64,000 bases of DNA, taken from the NCBI RefSeq assembly GCF_005577435.1, contig NZ_CP040396.1, positions 1,129,501-1,193,500 of the forward strand. Direction: 5' to 3'. Below, in pieces: positions 54,368-63,533 of this stretch (positions within the stretch are counted from its first letter, which is position 1; every line of letters begins with the position of its first letter). The position numbers were made by a program, and so were the translations under genes. The notes below the pieces were generated by a model. That model was not told where the DNA came from, made no database searches, and saw only the letters and a program-made list of their open reading frames with translations. Origin of the DNA: Paenibacillus algicola. GTDB taxonomy: Bacteria; Bacillota; Bacilli; Paenibacillales; Paenibacillaceae.

Positions 54368-55480
54368 ATGAATATTAAGAAACCATGGGTGAAGCTGTCC
54401 GGCTTGCTACTGTCGGCAGTGATTCTCACAACGGGCTGCGGACAAGATTCCGCCGGCGAAAGCAAAGGCTCTAGAGCAGACATTGAGAATCTGCCAGCAG
54501 CCATTGCAGAGAAAGATGATATGAAGCTTATGATCATCCGCAAGATCGGCGGAGATGATCACACAGCACAGTTTTTGGCGGGTGCGAAGCAGGAAGGTGA
54601 AGCACTTGGCTTTAAGGTAGATACCTTTACAGCGAATAATGATGCAGCTAAATTCCATGATGCGGTTGCTCAAGCGGCTGGTAACGGCTATGATGGTATC
54701 GTATTGTCTCATGGTGACGACCCTGCTACCGTGGAGGATGTCAAGGCTCTTGCTGCTAAAGGGATTCCGGTTGTAGCGTTTGACTCGGTACCGGAGCTTG
54801 CAGAAATCGAGGGTGTAACTGTGACTTCCCAGGATGATGAGACACTGGCCAAGCTGTCGCTGGATCGCCTGGTAGAAGAGCAGGGCCCTGACGCTAATAT
54901 CGTCTATCTGTGGGTAGATGGATTCCCGCCAATGGTTCGCCGGAATGCGGTATATCAAGAAACCCTGAAGAGCAATCCGGGCATCAAAGAGATTGAACGC
55001 TTTGGCGTAGCGAGCAGCGATACTTCTATAGAAACACAGAATGCTGTAGCGGCTATGCTGACGAAGCATCCGAAAGGCGAGATTGACGCAATCTTCGCGA
55101 CTTGGGACGCCTTCGCGATTGGCGCTGCAAGAGCGATCAATGAAGCCGGACGCAATGAGATCAAGATCTACGGCATCGACGTATCTAACGCGGATCTTGA
55201 AATTATGCAGAAGCCGGACAGCCCATGGACAGCTACGGCTGCGGTGGATCCCAAGACCATCGGCGCGGTGAATGTACGTTTGCTGGCGAAGAAGCTGGCC
55301 GGTGAAGAGACACCTTCCACGTACAGCCTTCCCGCCACACTGATTGACCAGGCGAGCCTGGCAAAGTCTGAGGAGCCTGTGAATATGAGCAGTCTTGCGA
55401 ATTTGATTCCTGGCTGGGGAACCAGCACGGATTTTGAAGAGGACTGGATGAAAGCCTTGAAAGAAGTTTACGGTAATTAA
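54368..55480 (+). CDS. Sugar-binding lipoprotein, RbsB-like (type 1 periplasmic-binding fold)
   Basis: A 370-residue lipoprotein with lipobox LTTGC. The mature protein has the two-domain type 1 fold: KLMIIRKIGGDDHTAQFLAG at the start, GYDGIVLSHGDDPATVEDVK, IPVVAFDSVPELAEIEGVTV, IDAIFATWDAFAIGAARAIN and KIYGIDVSNADLEIM. It captures a monosaccharide for the ATPase and permease encoded next. ATG 54368 follows GAGGGGGAGA; a longer frame upstream begins within the promoter. A hairpin separates it from the ATPase gene. Confidence 0.9.
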   Translation: MNIKKPWVKLSGLLLSAVILTTGCGQDSAGESKGSRADIENLPAAIAEKDDMKLMIIRKIGGDDHTAQFLAGAKQEGEALGFKVDTFTANNDAAKFHDAVAQAAGNGYDGIVLSHGDDPATVEDVKALAAKGIPVVAFDSVPELAEIEGVTVTSQDDETLAKLSLDRLVEEQGPDANIVYLWVDGFPPMVRRNAVYQETLKSNPGIKEIERFGVASSDTSIETQNAVAAMLTKHPKGEIDAIFATWDAFAIGAARAINEAGRNEIKIYGIDVSNADLEIMQKPDSPWTATAAVDPKTIGAVNVRLLAKKLAGEETPSTYSLPATLIDQASLAKSEEPVNMSSLANLIPGWGTSTDFEEDWMKALKEVYGN

Positions 55481-55492
55481 TATGCCGCCCGG

Positions 55493-55530
55493 CGCTCTTA
55501 TCCAATAGGATAGGAGCGCCCATTTTAATG
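55493..55530 (+). other. Intra-operon hairpin after the RbsB-like gene
   Basis: A 13-bp stem (GGCGCTCTTATCC / GGATAGGAGCGCC, one T-G pair) with a 4-base loop is followed by CATTTTAA. It is probably a partial terminator or mRNA stabiliser. Confidence 0.75.
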
Positions 55531-55550
55531 AGGGGAGAAGGTGAATCATC

Positions 55551-57107
55551 ATGTCAGGCACCCGTCTGTCTGCCGAACCGCAAAGGAAGGATACGGCAGC
55601 CCCGTTGCTGGAGATGAAGGGCATCTCGATTTCATTTCCGGGAGTAAAGGCGTTATCGGATGTGAATTTTGAACTGCAGGCCGGAAGAGCCCATGCGCTG
55701 ATCGGCGCGAATGGAGCCGGCAAATCCACCCTGATGAAGATTCTGGCAGGTGCGTACAGCCACTATAAGGGTGAGATTGTGGTGGAGGGCAGCAAGGCTG
55801 TCATTGCTTCACCGCGAGATGCTAAGGATCTCGGCATTCAGGTTGTGTATCAGGAGGTCGATACGGCTCTGATCCCGAATCTGACTGTTGCCGAGAACAT
55901 TATGCTGGAGTCTATGGTACATAGCATGAAGGGAAGCCATGTCATCCGCTGGCAGGCACTGCACGAGCAGGCGCAGGCCGCACTTGCGCGGATGAATGTC
56001 TATATCTCCACACGAAAGCTCGTACAGGAATTGACCCTGGCGGAGAAGCAAATGGTGCTGATTGCCCGTTCGGTGATCAAGCAATGCCGCATTCTGGTGC
56101 TGGACGAGCCGACAGCACCGCTGAGCCGCAGCGAAACAGATCAGCTCTTCAAGCTGGTGCGCAAGCTGAAGGGAGAAGGCGTCAGTGTCATCTTCATCTC
56201 CCATCGTCTCCCGGAGTTGTATGAAATCTGTGACGATATTACGATTCTCCGAGACGGTCAGCGGGTAACCTCTGATGTCATCCACAACCTGACCCAGGAG
56301 GAGATCGTCGAGCATATGCTGAATGCCCGGATGGAGCAGCAGTTTCCGCTTCGCAAGAAGGTGAAGGGGGAGGCTGCCTTGACCGTCAGTCATTTGTCCG
56401 ACCGCGAAGGCAAGGTCAGTGATGTAAGCTTCACGATGCACCAGGGAGAAATTATCGGCCTGGCCGGACTCGTTGGTGCTGGGAAGACCGAGCTGTGCCG
56501 GGCCTTGTTCGGGGCTGCCAAGCATTCCGGCGAGGTGGTGCTGAATGGCCGCAGGCTGCGGATTTCAACCCCGCACGATGCAGTGCGCCAGGGGCTGGCG
56601 CTGGTGCCGGAGGAACGGCGGCGCGAAGGCATTTTTGTCGAGGAATCGGTATCCGTGAATCTGACGGCAGCGATGCTGTCGAGGTTCTGCCGGTGGGGCT
56701 CCTGGATCAGCTTCAAGAAGGAGGCGCAGTCCTCCGAGATGATTATCGACAGCCTGGGGATCAAGACCCCGGGCGGCCATACGAAGACGGGGAGCTTGTC
56801 CGGCGGCAATCAGCAGAAGGTAGCCATCGGCAAGTGGCTGCTGGTAGATGCCGATGTTTACATGTTCGATGAGCCGACCAAGGGAGTGGATGTCGGCGCG
56901 AAGCGGGACATTTTCGAGCTGGTGGCGGAGCTGGCGGCACGCGGCAAATGCGTGCTGTACGCTTCCAGTGAGCTGTCCGAAATCATGGGCATTTCCGACC
57001 GGGTCTACGTCATGTATGACGGCCGGATTGTCAAGGAGCTGGAAACATCGAACAGCAGCGAGGAAGAGCTGCTTCTGTATTGCACTGGAGGGGGATTAAC
57101 GACATGA
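55551..57107 (+). CDS. Sugar ABC importer ATPase, RbsA-like tandem domains
   Basis: A 518-residue ATPase. Domain 1 carries GANGAGKSTLMKILAG, VYQEVDTALIPNLTVAENI and LVLDEPTAPLSRSE. Domain 2 has GLVGAGKTELCRALFG, LVPEERRREGIF, SGGNQQKVAIGKWLL and FDEPTKGVDVGAK, the RbsA/MglA layout. The start ATG has GGGGAGAAGG upstream. It overlaps the permease start by four bases (ATGA). The sugar is not defined by sequence. Confidence 0.93.
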   Translation: MSGTRLSAEPQRKDTAAPLLEMKGISISFPGVKALSDVNFELQAGRAHALIGANGAGKSTLMKILAGAYSHYKGEIVVEGSKAVIASPRDAKDLGIQVVYQEVDTALIPNLTVAENIMLESMVHSMKGSHVIRWQALHEQAQAALARMNVYISTRKLVQELTLAEKQMVLIARSVIKQCRILVLDEPTAPLSRSETDQLFKLVRKLKGEGVSVIFISHRLPELYEICDDITILRDGQRVTSDVIHNLTQEEIVEHMLNARMEQQFPLRKKVKGEAALTVSHLSDREGKVSDVSFTMHQGEIIGLAGLVGAGKTELCRALFGAAKHSGEVVLNGRRLRISTPHDAVRQGLALVPEERRREGIFVEESVSVNLTAAMLSRFCRWGSWISFKKEAQSSEMIIDSLGIKTPGGHTKTGSLSGGNQQKVAIGKWLLVDADVYMFDEPTKGVDVGAKRDIFELVAELAARGKCVLYASSELSEIMGISDRVYVMYDGRIVKELETSNSSEEELLLYCTGGGLTT

Positions 57108-58096
57108 ATACATCAGCGGGTGCCCGGAACAAGCCGGCACAGAGCGCATTTGATTTTTTGTACAAATATGGAACCTTGATCACGGTCGTCGTGCTGATTG
57201 CGGTATTCGGCCTTTTGAATGAGAACTTCCTCAGCTCGGGAAACGTCATTAACATTCTGCGCTCAATCTCCATTGTGACCATTATTGCCGTGGGATTGAC
57301 GGTATCTCTCGCGGTTGGGGGCTTTGATCTCTCCGTCGGCTCTACAGCCTCCCTGGCCAATGCGCTGGTCATTTCCTTCTTCGTCTGGCACGGGCAAAAT
57401 ATAGGCGTCGGCATCGTGCTGACACTGATCTTCTGTCTGGTGGTCGGCGTGATTAATGCGTTTCTCGTCATTAATTTCAAAATTCAGGATATGCTGATGA
57501 CGCTGGCCACGATGTTCGTGTTTCAGGGCGTCGCCTTAACCTATACACGGGGTGCTACCGTATCGCAGAACATGATTATGCCAAGCGGTGAGTACGCTGA
57601 GGGCCGAATTCCCGGATTATTCGAAAAAATCGGCCAAGTGCCATGGATCATCGTTATCATGCTGCTCGTCGTGGTCATCGTGCACCTGTTCCTGACCTAC
57701 ACCAAGCACGGCCGCTACATGTACATGATCGGCGGCAACCGTGAGGCTGCCGAGCTGTCCGGCATCGCGGTCAGCCGATACCGGCTGACGGCGTACCTGC
57801 TTTCGGCACTATTTGCGGCCATCGGCGGAATCATCCTGGGTGCCCGCGTTATGAACGCGGAGGTCAATGCAGGCGGTCCGTATTTAATGGATGCTGTAGC
57901 GGCCGCCTTTATCGGCTATTCCGTGCTTGGGTCCGGCAAACCGAATGCGCTGGGAACCTTTGTCGGCGCTGTGCTGATCGGGATTCTGCAGAACGGCCTC
58001 ATTATGATGTCGGTTCCTTACTACGCTATGGATATCGTAAAGGGCTCCGTGCTGGCGCTGGCGCTTGCGGTGACGTATTACAAGAAGAAGCATTAA
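57104..58096 (+). CDS. Sugar ABC permease, RbsC-like
   Basis: A 330-residue membrane protein with eight to ten helices. Family blocks are NVINILRSISIVTIIAVGLT, VSLAVGGFDLSVGSTASLAN, MYMIGGNREAAELSGI and AAAFIGYSVLGSGKPNALGT. ATG 57104 overlaps the ATPase stop and is preceded by GGAGGGGG. It forms the pore of the RbsB/A/C-like importer and is followed by a terminator. Confidence 0.93.
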   Translation: MNTSAGARNKPAQSAFDFLYKYGTLITVVVLIAVFGLLNENFLSSGNVINILRSISIVTIIAVGLTVSLAVGGFDLSVGSTASLANALVISFFVWHGQNIGVGIVLTLIFCLVVGVINAFLVINFKIQDMLMTLATMFVFQGVALTYTRGATVSQNMIMPSGEYAEGRIPGLFEKIGQVPWIIVIMLLVVVIVHLFLTYTKHGRYMYMIGGNREAAELSGIAVSRYRLTAYLLSALFAAIGGIILGARVMNAEVNAGGPYLMDAVAAAFIGYSVLGSGKPNALGTFVGAVLIGILQNGLIMMSVPYYAMDIVKGSVLALALAVTYYKKKH

Positions 58097-58104
58097 AGAG
58101 ATCA

Positions 58105-58134
58105 GGCCGTCTTTTCCAGAGACGGTCTTTTTGC
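58105..58134 (+). terminator. Terminator of the RbsB/A/C-like operon
   Basis: CCGTCT pairs with AGACGG around a 7-base loop, followed by TCTTTTTG, 11 bases after the stop. Confidence 0.75.
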
Positions 58135-58257
58135 CGTCTTTTTACACCTCTCTGCGGTTAGAGATTTAGCTGCCGGTCATTGACGGCTGGGAGCGGTATT
58201 CATTATGCTAGGAGAAGCTGACATGAATGCACAGCATTTTGTTGAAAGGGGATCACC

Positions 58258-58719
58258 GTGAGAAAGACGACCTTTGTACAGCCGGACCCTCAGAGCTGGC
58301 TGCAGACCTTCCATTTTGCATTTCCTATCAGAATCCGTTACTGTGAGACCGACATGCTCGGACATGTGAATAACGTGAGCTATTTCATGTACTTCGAACA
58401 AGGGCGGATTGAATATTTTGAGCATTTGGGACTGACGGAGGAGCTGTTTAGCCAAAAGGCGGTTTCTGTGGTTGCAGACCTGGAGTGTCAGTATCTGGCA
58501 CAGCTCTATCTGAAGGATCCGCTGATGCTGCATGTGAAGGTAGCGGAGATTGGCCGCTCCTCCATGGATGTGCAGTATGCGGTGGTGGTTGAGGATCAGC
58601 TGAAGGCGGCCGGACGTGGAACCATCGTGCTGATCGACACCGAAAGCGGTAAGAGCAAGCCGGTTTCGGAGCATGCCCGGAAGATCATTGAACACTTTGA
58701 AGGACGAGCCCCGGCTTAG
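58258..58719 (+). CDS. Acyl-CoA thioesterase (hotdog fold, YbgC/4HBT-like)
   Basis: A 153-residue hotdog-fold protein. The motif RYCETDMLGHVNNVSYFMYF contains the catalytic Asp of the 4-hydroxybenzoyl-CoA thioesterase family, and FEQGRIEYFEHLGL follows. It hydrolyses acyl-CoA or acyl-ACP thioesters; chain specificity is not predictable. The start is GTG 58258 behind AAAGGGGAT. It is a small independent gene 43 bases before a Gfo/Idh gene, with which it may be cotranscribed. Confidence 0.9.
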   Translation: MRKTTFVQPDPQSWLQTFHFAFPIRIRYCETDMLGHVNNVSYFMYFEQGRIEYFEHLGLTEELFSQKAVSVVADLECQYLAQLYLKDPLMLHVKVAEIGRSSMDVQYAVVVEDQLKAAGRGTIVLIDTESGKSKPVSEHARKIIEHFEGRAPA

Positions 58720-58761
58720 AGAGACCTCCCGGAAATTGATCATGGAAAGGATGCGTTGTGA

Positions 58762-59769
58762 TTGTTACAGGTGCGATTCGGAATTATTGGAACCAACTGG
58801 ATTACAGAACGTTTTATTCAGGCCGCGATGGAGAATGACCGGTTTACCTTGACTGCCGTGTACTCTCGGACAGCGGAGAAGGGATCAGAGTTCGCTTCGA
58901 AATATGATCCTCGTCCGGCGGTATATACAGACATCTCGGAAATGGCTGCGAGCCCCGATGTGGACGCGGTGTATATCGCGAGTCCCAATTCGTTTCACGC
59001 AGAGCAGGCCATTCTGTGCATGAAGGCAGGCAAGCATGTGCTGTGTGAGAAGCCGCTGGCTTCTAATACTGCCGAGGTTCAGGCGATGGTGGATGCTGCC
59101 CGGAACAGCAACGTGCTGCTCATGGAGGGCATGAAGTCCACACAGATGCCGAATTTCAAAGCGGTTCGCGATCATTTGTACAAGCTGGGGCGTATTCGGC
59201 GTTATGTGGCTTCATATGGCCAATATTCTTCGCGCTATGATGCTTTCCTTGCAGGCACGGTGCTCAATGCGTTCAACCCGCAGTTCTCCAACGGCTCGCT
59301 GATGGATTTGGGCGTGTACTGCATCTACCCGGCGGCTGTGCTCTTCGGCAGACCGGAGTCCATCAAGTCGGAAGGGATTCTGCTCTCCTCCGGTGTGGAC
59401 GGTGAGGGAAGCCTGCTGCTGCGCTATCCGGAGATGGATGCCGTGATCATGCATTCCAAGATCAGCGACTCCTATCTGCCGGCCGAAATCCAAGGCGAGA
59501 ACGGGACGATGGTCATCGACAAAATCAATCAGCCGTACAACGTCAAGATTCATTACCGCGACGGCACGATTGAAGAGATCACACAAACCCAGACGCATGA
59601 GTCCATGTACTATGAGCTGGATGAATTTATCGACGTGCTGGAAGCCGGCAAGCGGGAGAGTGAGATCAACTCGCATGAGGCCTCCATCATTACCGCGGAA
59701 ATCGCGGAGGAAGCCAGGCGCCAGATCGGTCTGGTGTATCCTGCCGATCAGCAGACCGCAGACAAGTAA
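58762..59769 (+). CDS. Gfo/Idh/MocA family oxidoreductase
   Basis: A 335-residue NAD(P)-dependent dehydrogenase: RFGIIGTNWITERFIQAAME (dinucleotide fold), YIASPNSFHAEQ, the family motif LCEKPLAS, and NGSLMDLGVYCIYPAAVLFG with Asp/Tyr in place of the usual Asp/His. It starts at TTG 58762, 10 bases behind GGAAAGGA; a GTG at 58771 is possible. Such enzymes oxidise or reduce sugars and dihydrodiols. A terminator follows directly. Confidence 0.88.
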   Translation: MLQVRFGIIGTNWITERFIQAAMENDRFTLTAVYSRTAEKGSEFASKYDPRPAVYTDISEMAASPDVDAVYIASPNSFHAEQAILCMKAGKHVLCEKPLASNTAEVQAMVDAARNSNVLLMEGMKSTQMPNFKAVRDHLYKLGRIRRYVASYGQYSSRYDAFLAGTVLNAFNPQFSNGSLMDLGVYCIYPAAVLFGRPESIKSEGILLSSGVDGEGSLLLRYPEMDAVIMHSKISDSYLPAEIQGENGTMVIDKINQPYNVKIHYRDGTIEEITQTQTHESMYYELDEFIDVLEAGKRESEINSHEASIITAEIAEEARRQIGLVYPADQQTADK

Positions 59770-59779
59770 ATTATGAAGC

Positions 59780-59822
59780 AAAGCCGCTGATGGCGCTTAC
59801 CTGCGTCAAGCGGCTTTTTTGT
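59780..59822 (+). terminator. Terminator after the Gfo/Idh gene
   Basis: AAGCCGCT pairs with AGCGGCTT, with an inner TGATGGCGC/TGCGTCA-type extension, followed by a T tract. Confidence 0.85.
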
Positions 59823-59883
59823 GTGTAAAAAATGGACGATAATGACAATCTATTCTCTATGCACTCAAATTTTGTATGGATAT

Positions 59884-59949
59884 ATGACAAATGTCATCCC
59901 TTGTTCTTGACGTTTATGACTGTGGAGCATGACAGGTCTTCACTATAAT
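59884..59949 (+). promoter_or_regulatory. des promoter with DesR-type sites
   Basis: ATGACA-AA-TGTCAT (59884-59897) is a perfect palindrome. Further ATGAC half sites follow at about 59915 and 59929. The -10 TATAAT (59944) is perfect but the hexamer 17 bp upstream (TGTGGA) is a poor -35, as expected for a promoter that needs an activator. Placement fits DesR control of des. Confidence 0.7.
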
Positions 59950-60017
59950 GTAAAGTAGAAAAGTATGCTGTGGAACCTTGGATCCCGGCTGCGCTATATT
60001 TTGAGGAGGAATTCATC

Positions 60018-61073
60018 ATGGCTCAGGCTAATTCACTGTCCCATCTAAAGAAAAATGTCGCTCCCTACGAAAATATTGATACGAAGGCCAGCATTCGGCA
60101 GCTCATCAATACGCTGCTTCCATTGGTCGTCCTATGGTATTTGGCCTATCTAAGCCTGTCGGTATCGTACTGGCTGACACTGCCGATTGCTATGGTAGCG
60201 GCCGGCTTCGTGGTTCGTACCTTTATCATTTTTCATGACTGCTGCCACCAATCCTTCTTCAAAAGCCGCCGGGCCAATGAAATACTAGGCACGATTACCG
60301 GTGTCATCACGCTCTGTCCTTACCAGCAATGGAAAACAACACATTCCATCCACCATGCAACGAGCAGCAATCTCGATAAGAGAGGCATCGGTGACATTTG
60401 GGTGCTGACCGTAAGTGAATATGAGCAGGCCTCGTTCTGGACGAAGGTTCGTTACCGTATCTACCGGAATCCGCTGGTTATGTTTATCTTGGGACCGATC
60501 TTTATCTTCGTGATTGACTACCGCTTTAACCGCAAGGAAGCGAAGCGCAAGGAACGGATCAGCACGTACATTACGAATCTTTCTCTGGTTGGATTGTATG
60601 CATTGCTGTGCTGGGCAATCGGCTGGGAAGCGTTCCTGCTGGTGCAGGGTCCGGTCTTCCTGTTCTCCGGGATGATGGGCATCTGGCTGTTCTACGTACA
60701 GCACCAGTTTGAAGATACGTACTATGAGCATGATGAGGAATGGAGCTATGTGAACGCAGCGGTGGAAGGAAGCTCTTACTACAAGCTGCCGAAGGTGCTG
60801 CAATGGATTACCGGTAATATCGGCTTCCACCATGTGCATCATCTGAGCCCGAGAGTGCCGAATTACAATCTGGAGAAGGCGCATAATGCCACACCTCCCC
60901 TGCAAAAAGCAACGACCATCACGATGCGCACCAGCTTCAAAGCGCTCAGCTTCCGTCTATGGGATGAGGAAGCAAAGCTGTTCATCAGCTTCAAGGAGCT
61001 GCGGCAGCGCCGGCGGCAGAAGCAGCTGGATTCCGAGCGTGCGGTTACGAAGCTGAAGACAGGCACGAATTAA
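60018..61073 (+). CDS. des: Acyl-lipid desaturase
   Basis: A 351-residue membrane enzyme. The three histidine boxes that hold the di-iron site are intact: HDCCH (73-77), HSIHH (109-113) and HHVHH (271-275). Membrane helices precede and separate them. It inserts a double bond into phospholipid acyl chains to keep membranes fluid after a temperature drop. ATG 60018 lies 7 bases behind GAGGAGG; a longer in-frame start at 59970 is not supported. The two following genes encode its DesK/DesR sensor system, as in B. subtilis. Confidence 0.95.
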   Translation: MAQANSLSHLKKNVAPYENIDTKASIRQLINTLLPLVVLWYLAYLSLSVSYWLTLPIAMVAAGFVVRTFIIFHDCCHQSFFKSRRANEILGTITGVITLCPYQQWKTTHSIHHATSSNLDKRGIGDIWVLTVSEYEQASFWTKVRYRIYRNPLVMFILGPIFIFVIDYRFNRKEAKRKERISTYITNLSLVGLYALLCWAIGWEAFLLVQGPVFLFSGMMGIWLFYVQHQFEDTYYEHDEEWSYVNAAVEGSSYYKLPKVLQWITGNIGFHHVHHLSPRVPNYNLEKAHNATPPLQKATTITMRTSFKALSFRLWDEEAKLFISFKELRQRRRQKQLDSERAVTKLKTGTN

Positions 61074-61159
61074 GACGGTAAACCTTGAATATCATTCATA
61101 ACAAACGGTGGAATATGTTACTATATAAGATGATCAAGATGCGAAAAGGTGGGCGCCCA

Positions 61160-62296
61160 ATGCAAAAGTGGTACCAGATTTTCCAGAAAAACACGGGGCT
61201 AAATCCTTACGTGTGGGTCGTCTTTTATATTCTGCCGTTTTATTTTATTTTCCGTTCGACCTCGACCTATCAGATTGTCATCGGTATTGTCATGATTTTG
61301 GCGTTCTTCTGCTGCTACGTGCTGTCGTTTCAGGCCAAGGGCTGGTTGATTTATTTCTGGACGAGCGTGCAGATTTTAATTTCGGTTACGATGTCTTTGC
61401 TCTTTGGCTATGTGTATTTCTCTTTATTTCTGGCCTTTTTCATCGGGAATATCCGGAACCGGGTCGGCTTCTTCACGCTGTACACCATCCATCTCATTGC
61501 TACGATTCTGACGGTCAACTACGGCTTTGTCTCCAAAAACCCGTTCTTTATCACGCAGCTGCCGTTCGTGCTGGTCAGTGTCGTAGCTGTGGTGCTGCTG
61601 CCGATCACGACGTTTAACCGCAACAACAATGACCGCCTGCAGGTTCAGCTGGAGGATGCTAACAAGAAAATTTCCGAGCTCGTCAAGCTGGAGGAGCGGC
61701 AGCGGATTGCAAGAGACCTTCATGATACGCTGGGACAGAAGCTGTCCTTGATCGGATTGAAGAGTGATCTCGCCGGCAAGCTGGTCATGAAGGATCCCGG
61801 CAGGGCTCAAGAGGAGATTCAGGATGTGCGCCAGACCGCGAGACTGGCCTTAAAGGAGGTCCGGGAGCTGGTCACCCAGATGAGGGGGACACGGCTGGTG
61901 GATGAGATGTTCCGGATACGGCAGATTCTCAAGGCGGCGCAGATTGAGCTTCATCTGGATGGAGATGCCGAAGACATCAATCTGTCATTGATGAACGAAA
62001 ATGTACTGAGTATGTGCCTGAAGGAAGCAGTGACGAATATTGTCAAGCATAGCACTGCCCGGGAATGCTGGATCAGCGTCAAGCCGAATGCAACCGAGCT
62101 GGTTGTGTCCGTGCGGGACAACGGTGTCGGGTTCTCAGGCGAGAGAGCTTACACACGGGGAAATGGCCTGCGCGGCATGTGGGAGCGGCTGGAGTTCGTA
62201 AATGGAAGTATGGACATCAAGTCGGACCATGGGACCCTGCTTACACTGAGGGTGCCTCAGGTGTTGAAACAGCCCGGGAAGGAGGCAGGGATATGA
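61160..62296 (+). CDS. desK: Membrane-thickness/temperature sensor histidine kinase DesK
   Basis: A 378-residue HisKA_3 kinase. The first 150 residues form five or so membrane helices (NPYVWVVFYILPFYFIFRST). The cytoplasmic part has LVKLEERQRIARDLHDTLGQ with His188, the same number as in B. subtilis DesK, which supports ATG 61160. EAVTNIVKHS, VRDNGVGF and GNGLRGMWERLEF make the ATPase domain. In the known system low temperature or ordered lipid switches DesK from phosphatase to kinase. It has AAAGGTGGG upstream, and its stop overlaps desR in ATGA. Confidence 0.93.
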   Translation: MQKWYQIFQKNTGLNPYVWVVFYILPFYFIFRSTSTYQIVIGIVMILAFFCCYVLSFQAKGWLIYFWTSVQILISVTMSLLFGYVYFSLFLAFFIGNIRNRVGFFTLYTIHLIATILTVNYGFVSKNPFFITQLPFVLVSVVAVVLLPITTFNRNNNDRLQVQLEDANKKISELVKLEERQRIARDLHDTLGQKLSLIGLKSDLAGKLVMKDPGRAQEEIQDVRQTARLALKEVRELVTQMRGTRLVDEMFRIRQILKAAQIELHLDGDAEDINLSLMNENVLSMCLKEAVTNIVKHSTARECWISVKPNATELVVSVRDNGVGFSGERAYTRGNGLRGMWERLEFVNGSMDIKSDHGTLLTLRVPQVLKQPGKEAGI

Positions 62297-62892
62297 TTAC
62301 GGTCGTCATTGCAGAAGATCAGAGGATGCTGCTGGGAGCACTGGCTTCGCTTCTGGATCTGGAGGAGGATATGCAGGTAGTGGGAACGGCTGGTAACGGA
62401 GAGGATGCGGTCAAGCTGGTGCATCTTCGTCAGCCGGACATCTGTATTATGGACATTGAAATGCCTCTGAAGAGCGGACTGGAAGCCGCCGAGGAGCTGC
62501 GGGGGCAAGGCTGCAAGATTATGATTCTGACAACCTTCGCGAGACCGGGGTATTTCGAGCGTGCCCTGAAGGCAGGAGCCCATGGCTATCTGCTGAAAGA
62601 CAGTCCCAGTGAAGAGCTGGCTACGTCGATCCGAAGCATTATGCAGGGTCGCCGGATCTATGCGCCGGAGCTGGTGGATGAAGCGTACGGGGAAGAGAAT
62701 CCGCTGACCCCGCGGGAGAAGGAAGTGCTGGGGCTGATCGCTGACGGCAAGAACACGAAGGAGATCGCCAGCGAGCTGTTTCTGACGACCGGCACAGTCC
62801 GTAATTATATCTCGGTCATTCTGGATAAGCTGGGTGTCAGCAACCGGATTGAAGCCATTACACGCTTTAAGGAAAAAGGCTGGTTCAAGTGA
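62293..62892 (+). CDS. desR: Response regulator DesR (NarL family)
   Basis: A 199-residue regulator. The receiver domain (VVIAEDQRMLLGALASLLDL) has phospho-acceptor Asp54 in CIMDIEMP, and Thr/Lys switch residues in ILTTFARPGYFERAL and LLKDS. The C-terminal LuxR-type HTH reads LTPREKEVLGLIADGKNTKE then LFLTTGTVRNYISVILDKLG. Phosphorylated DesR activates des. ATG 62293 overlaps the desK stop and has GGAAGGAGG upstream. Confidence 0.95.
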   Translation: MITVVIAEDQRMLLGALASLLDLEEDMQVVGTAGNGEDAVKLVHLRQPDICIMDIEMPLKSGLEAAEELRGQGCKIMILTTFARPGYFERALKAGAHGYLLKDSPSEELATSIRSIMQGRRIYAPELVDEAYGEENPLTPREKEVLGLIADGKNTKEIASELFLTTGTVRNYISVILDKLGVSNRIEAITRFKEKGWFK

Positions 62893-62926
62893 AGCCTCCC
62901 CTGAAGAAGTGAGCGGCATCCTATAT

Positions 62927-62970
62927 AAGAGCAGGTCTGCAGGATAAACCGGGCGGACGCTGCTCTTTTT
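62927..62970 (+). terminator. Terminator of the des-desK-desR locus
   Basis: AAGAGCAG pairs with CTGCTCTT, extended by GTCTGC/GCGGAC inside, followed by TTT. Confidence 0.85.
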
Positions 62971-62991
62971 AATGTGGGTTGAGTAATGGAG

Positions 62992-63531
62992 CTACATGCT
63001 CCTGGAGAGCACAAGCGCACCGTATGCAAAAGCAGCCAGGATGACGAGGGCCGGATGGAGCTTGCGAATGTTCATCGCCCAGAAGGCTGCAGCAGCAATG
63101 CCAAGGCTCTGCAGCAGGCCGATGGAGGCCGCAGAGCTTTGGGCCATCTGCCAGGTCAGCACGGCCATCATGATGGCGATCACTGGCTGAACGAGCAGGG
63201 TCATGCCCTTGACGACCGGTGAGGTCCGGTGCTTCTGCAGCACCTTCAAGAGGATGATGAGCGCTGCCGCAGATGGAACCACGGTGGCCGTAAGTGCAGC
63301 GGCAAAGCCAACCCAGCCAGTCACCCCATATCCCACGTAGGCCGCGATCTTGGTGGCAATCGGACCAGGCAGTGAATTGCCGAGCGCGAGCATATTGGAG
63401 AACTCGTAATCACTCAGCCAGCCCCGCTGCGCCACAATATACTCATACATAAGCGGGATGGATGCCGGGCCGCCGCCATAGCCGAGGACGTTGGACACCA
63501 GAAAGCTTATAAATACCTGAAGCCATTCCAA
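62992..63531 (-). CDS. Chromate transporter, short ChrA-type half (second subunit)
   Basis: A 179-residue membrane protein with about five helices. The CHR signature reads FLVSNVLGYGGGPASIPLMY, then LALGNSLPGPIATKIAAYVG. Short ChrA proteins work as pairs of oppositely oriented halves that export chromate. It starts at TTG 63531 behind AAGGAGGA, which lies inside the end of the partner gene; only two bases separate the two reading frames. A role in chromate efflux is known for the family; a different anion is possible here. Confidence 0.85.
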   Translation of the reverse strand: MEWLQVFISFLVSNVLGYGGGPASIPLMYEYIVAQRGWLSDYEFSNMLALGNSLPGPIATKIAAYVGYGVTGWVGFAAALTATVVPSAAALIILLKVLQKHRTSPVVKGMTLLVQPVIAIMMAVLTWQMAQSSAASIGLLQSLGIAAAAFWAMNIRKLHPALVILAAFAYGALVLSRSM

Positions 63532-63533
63532 GA

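Noticed and set aside
54407..55729. 440-codon open frame opposite the RbsB-like gene
   Set aside because: It crosses two real genes on the other strand, has no suitable ribosome binding site and no recognisable motif.
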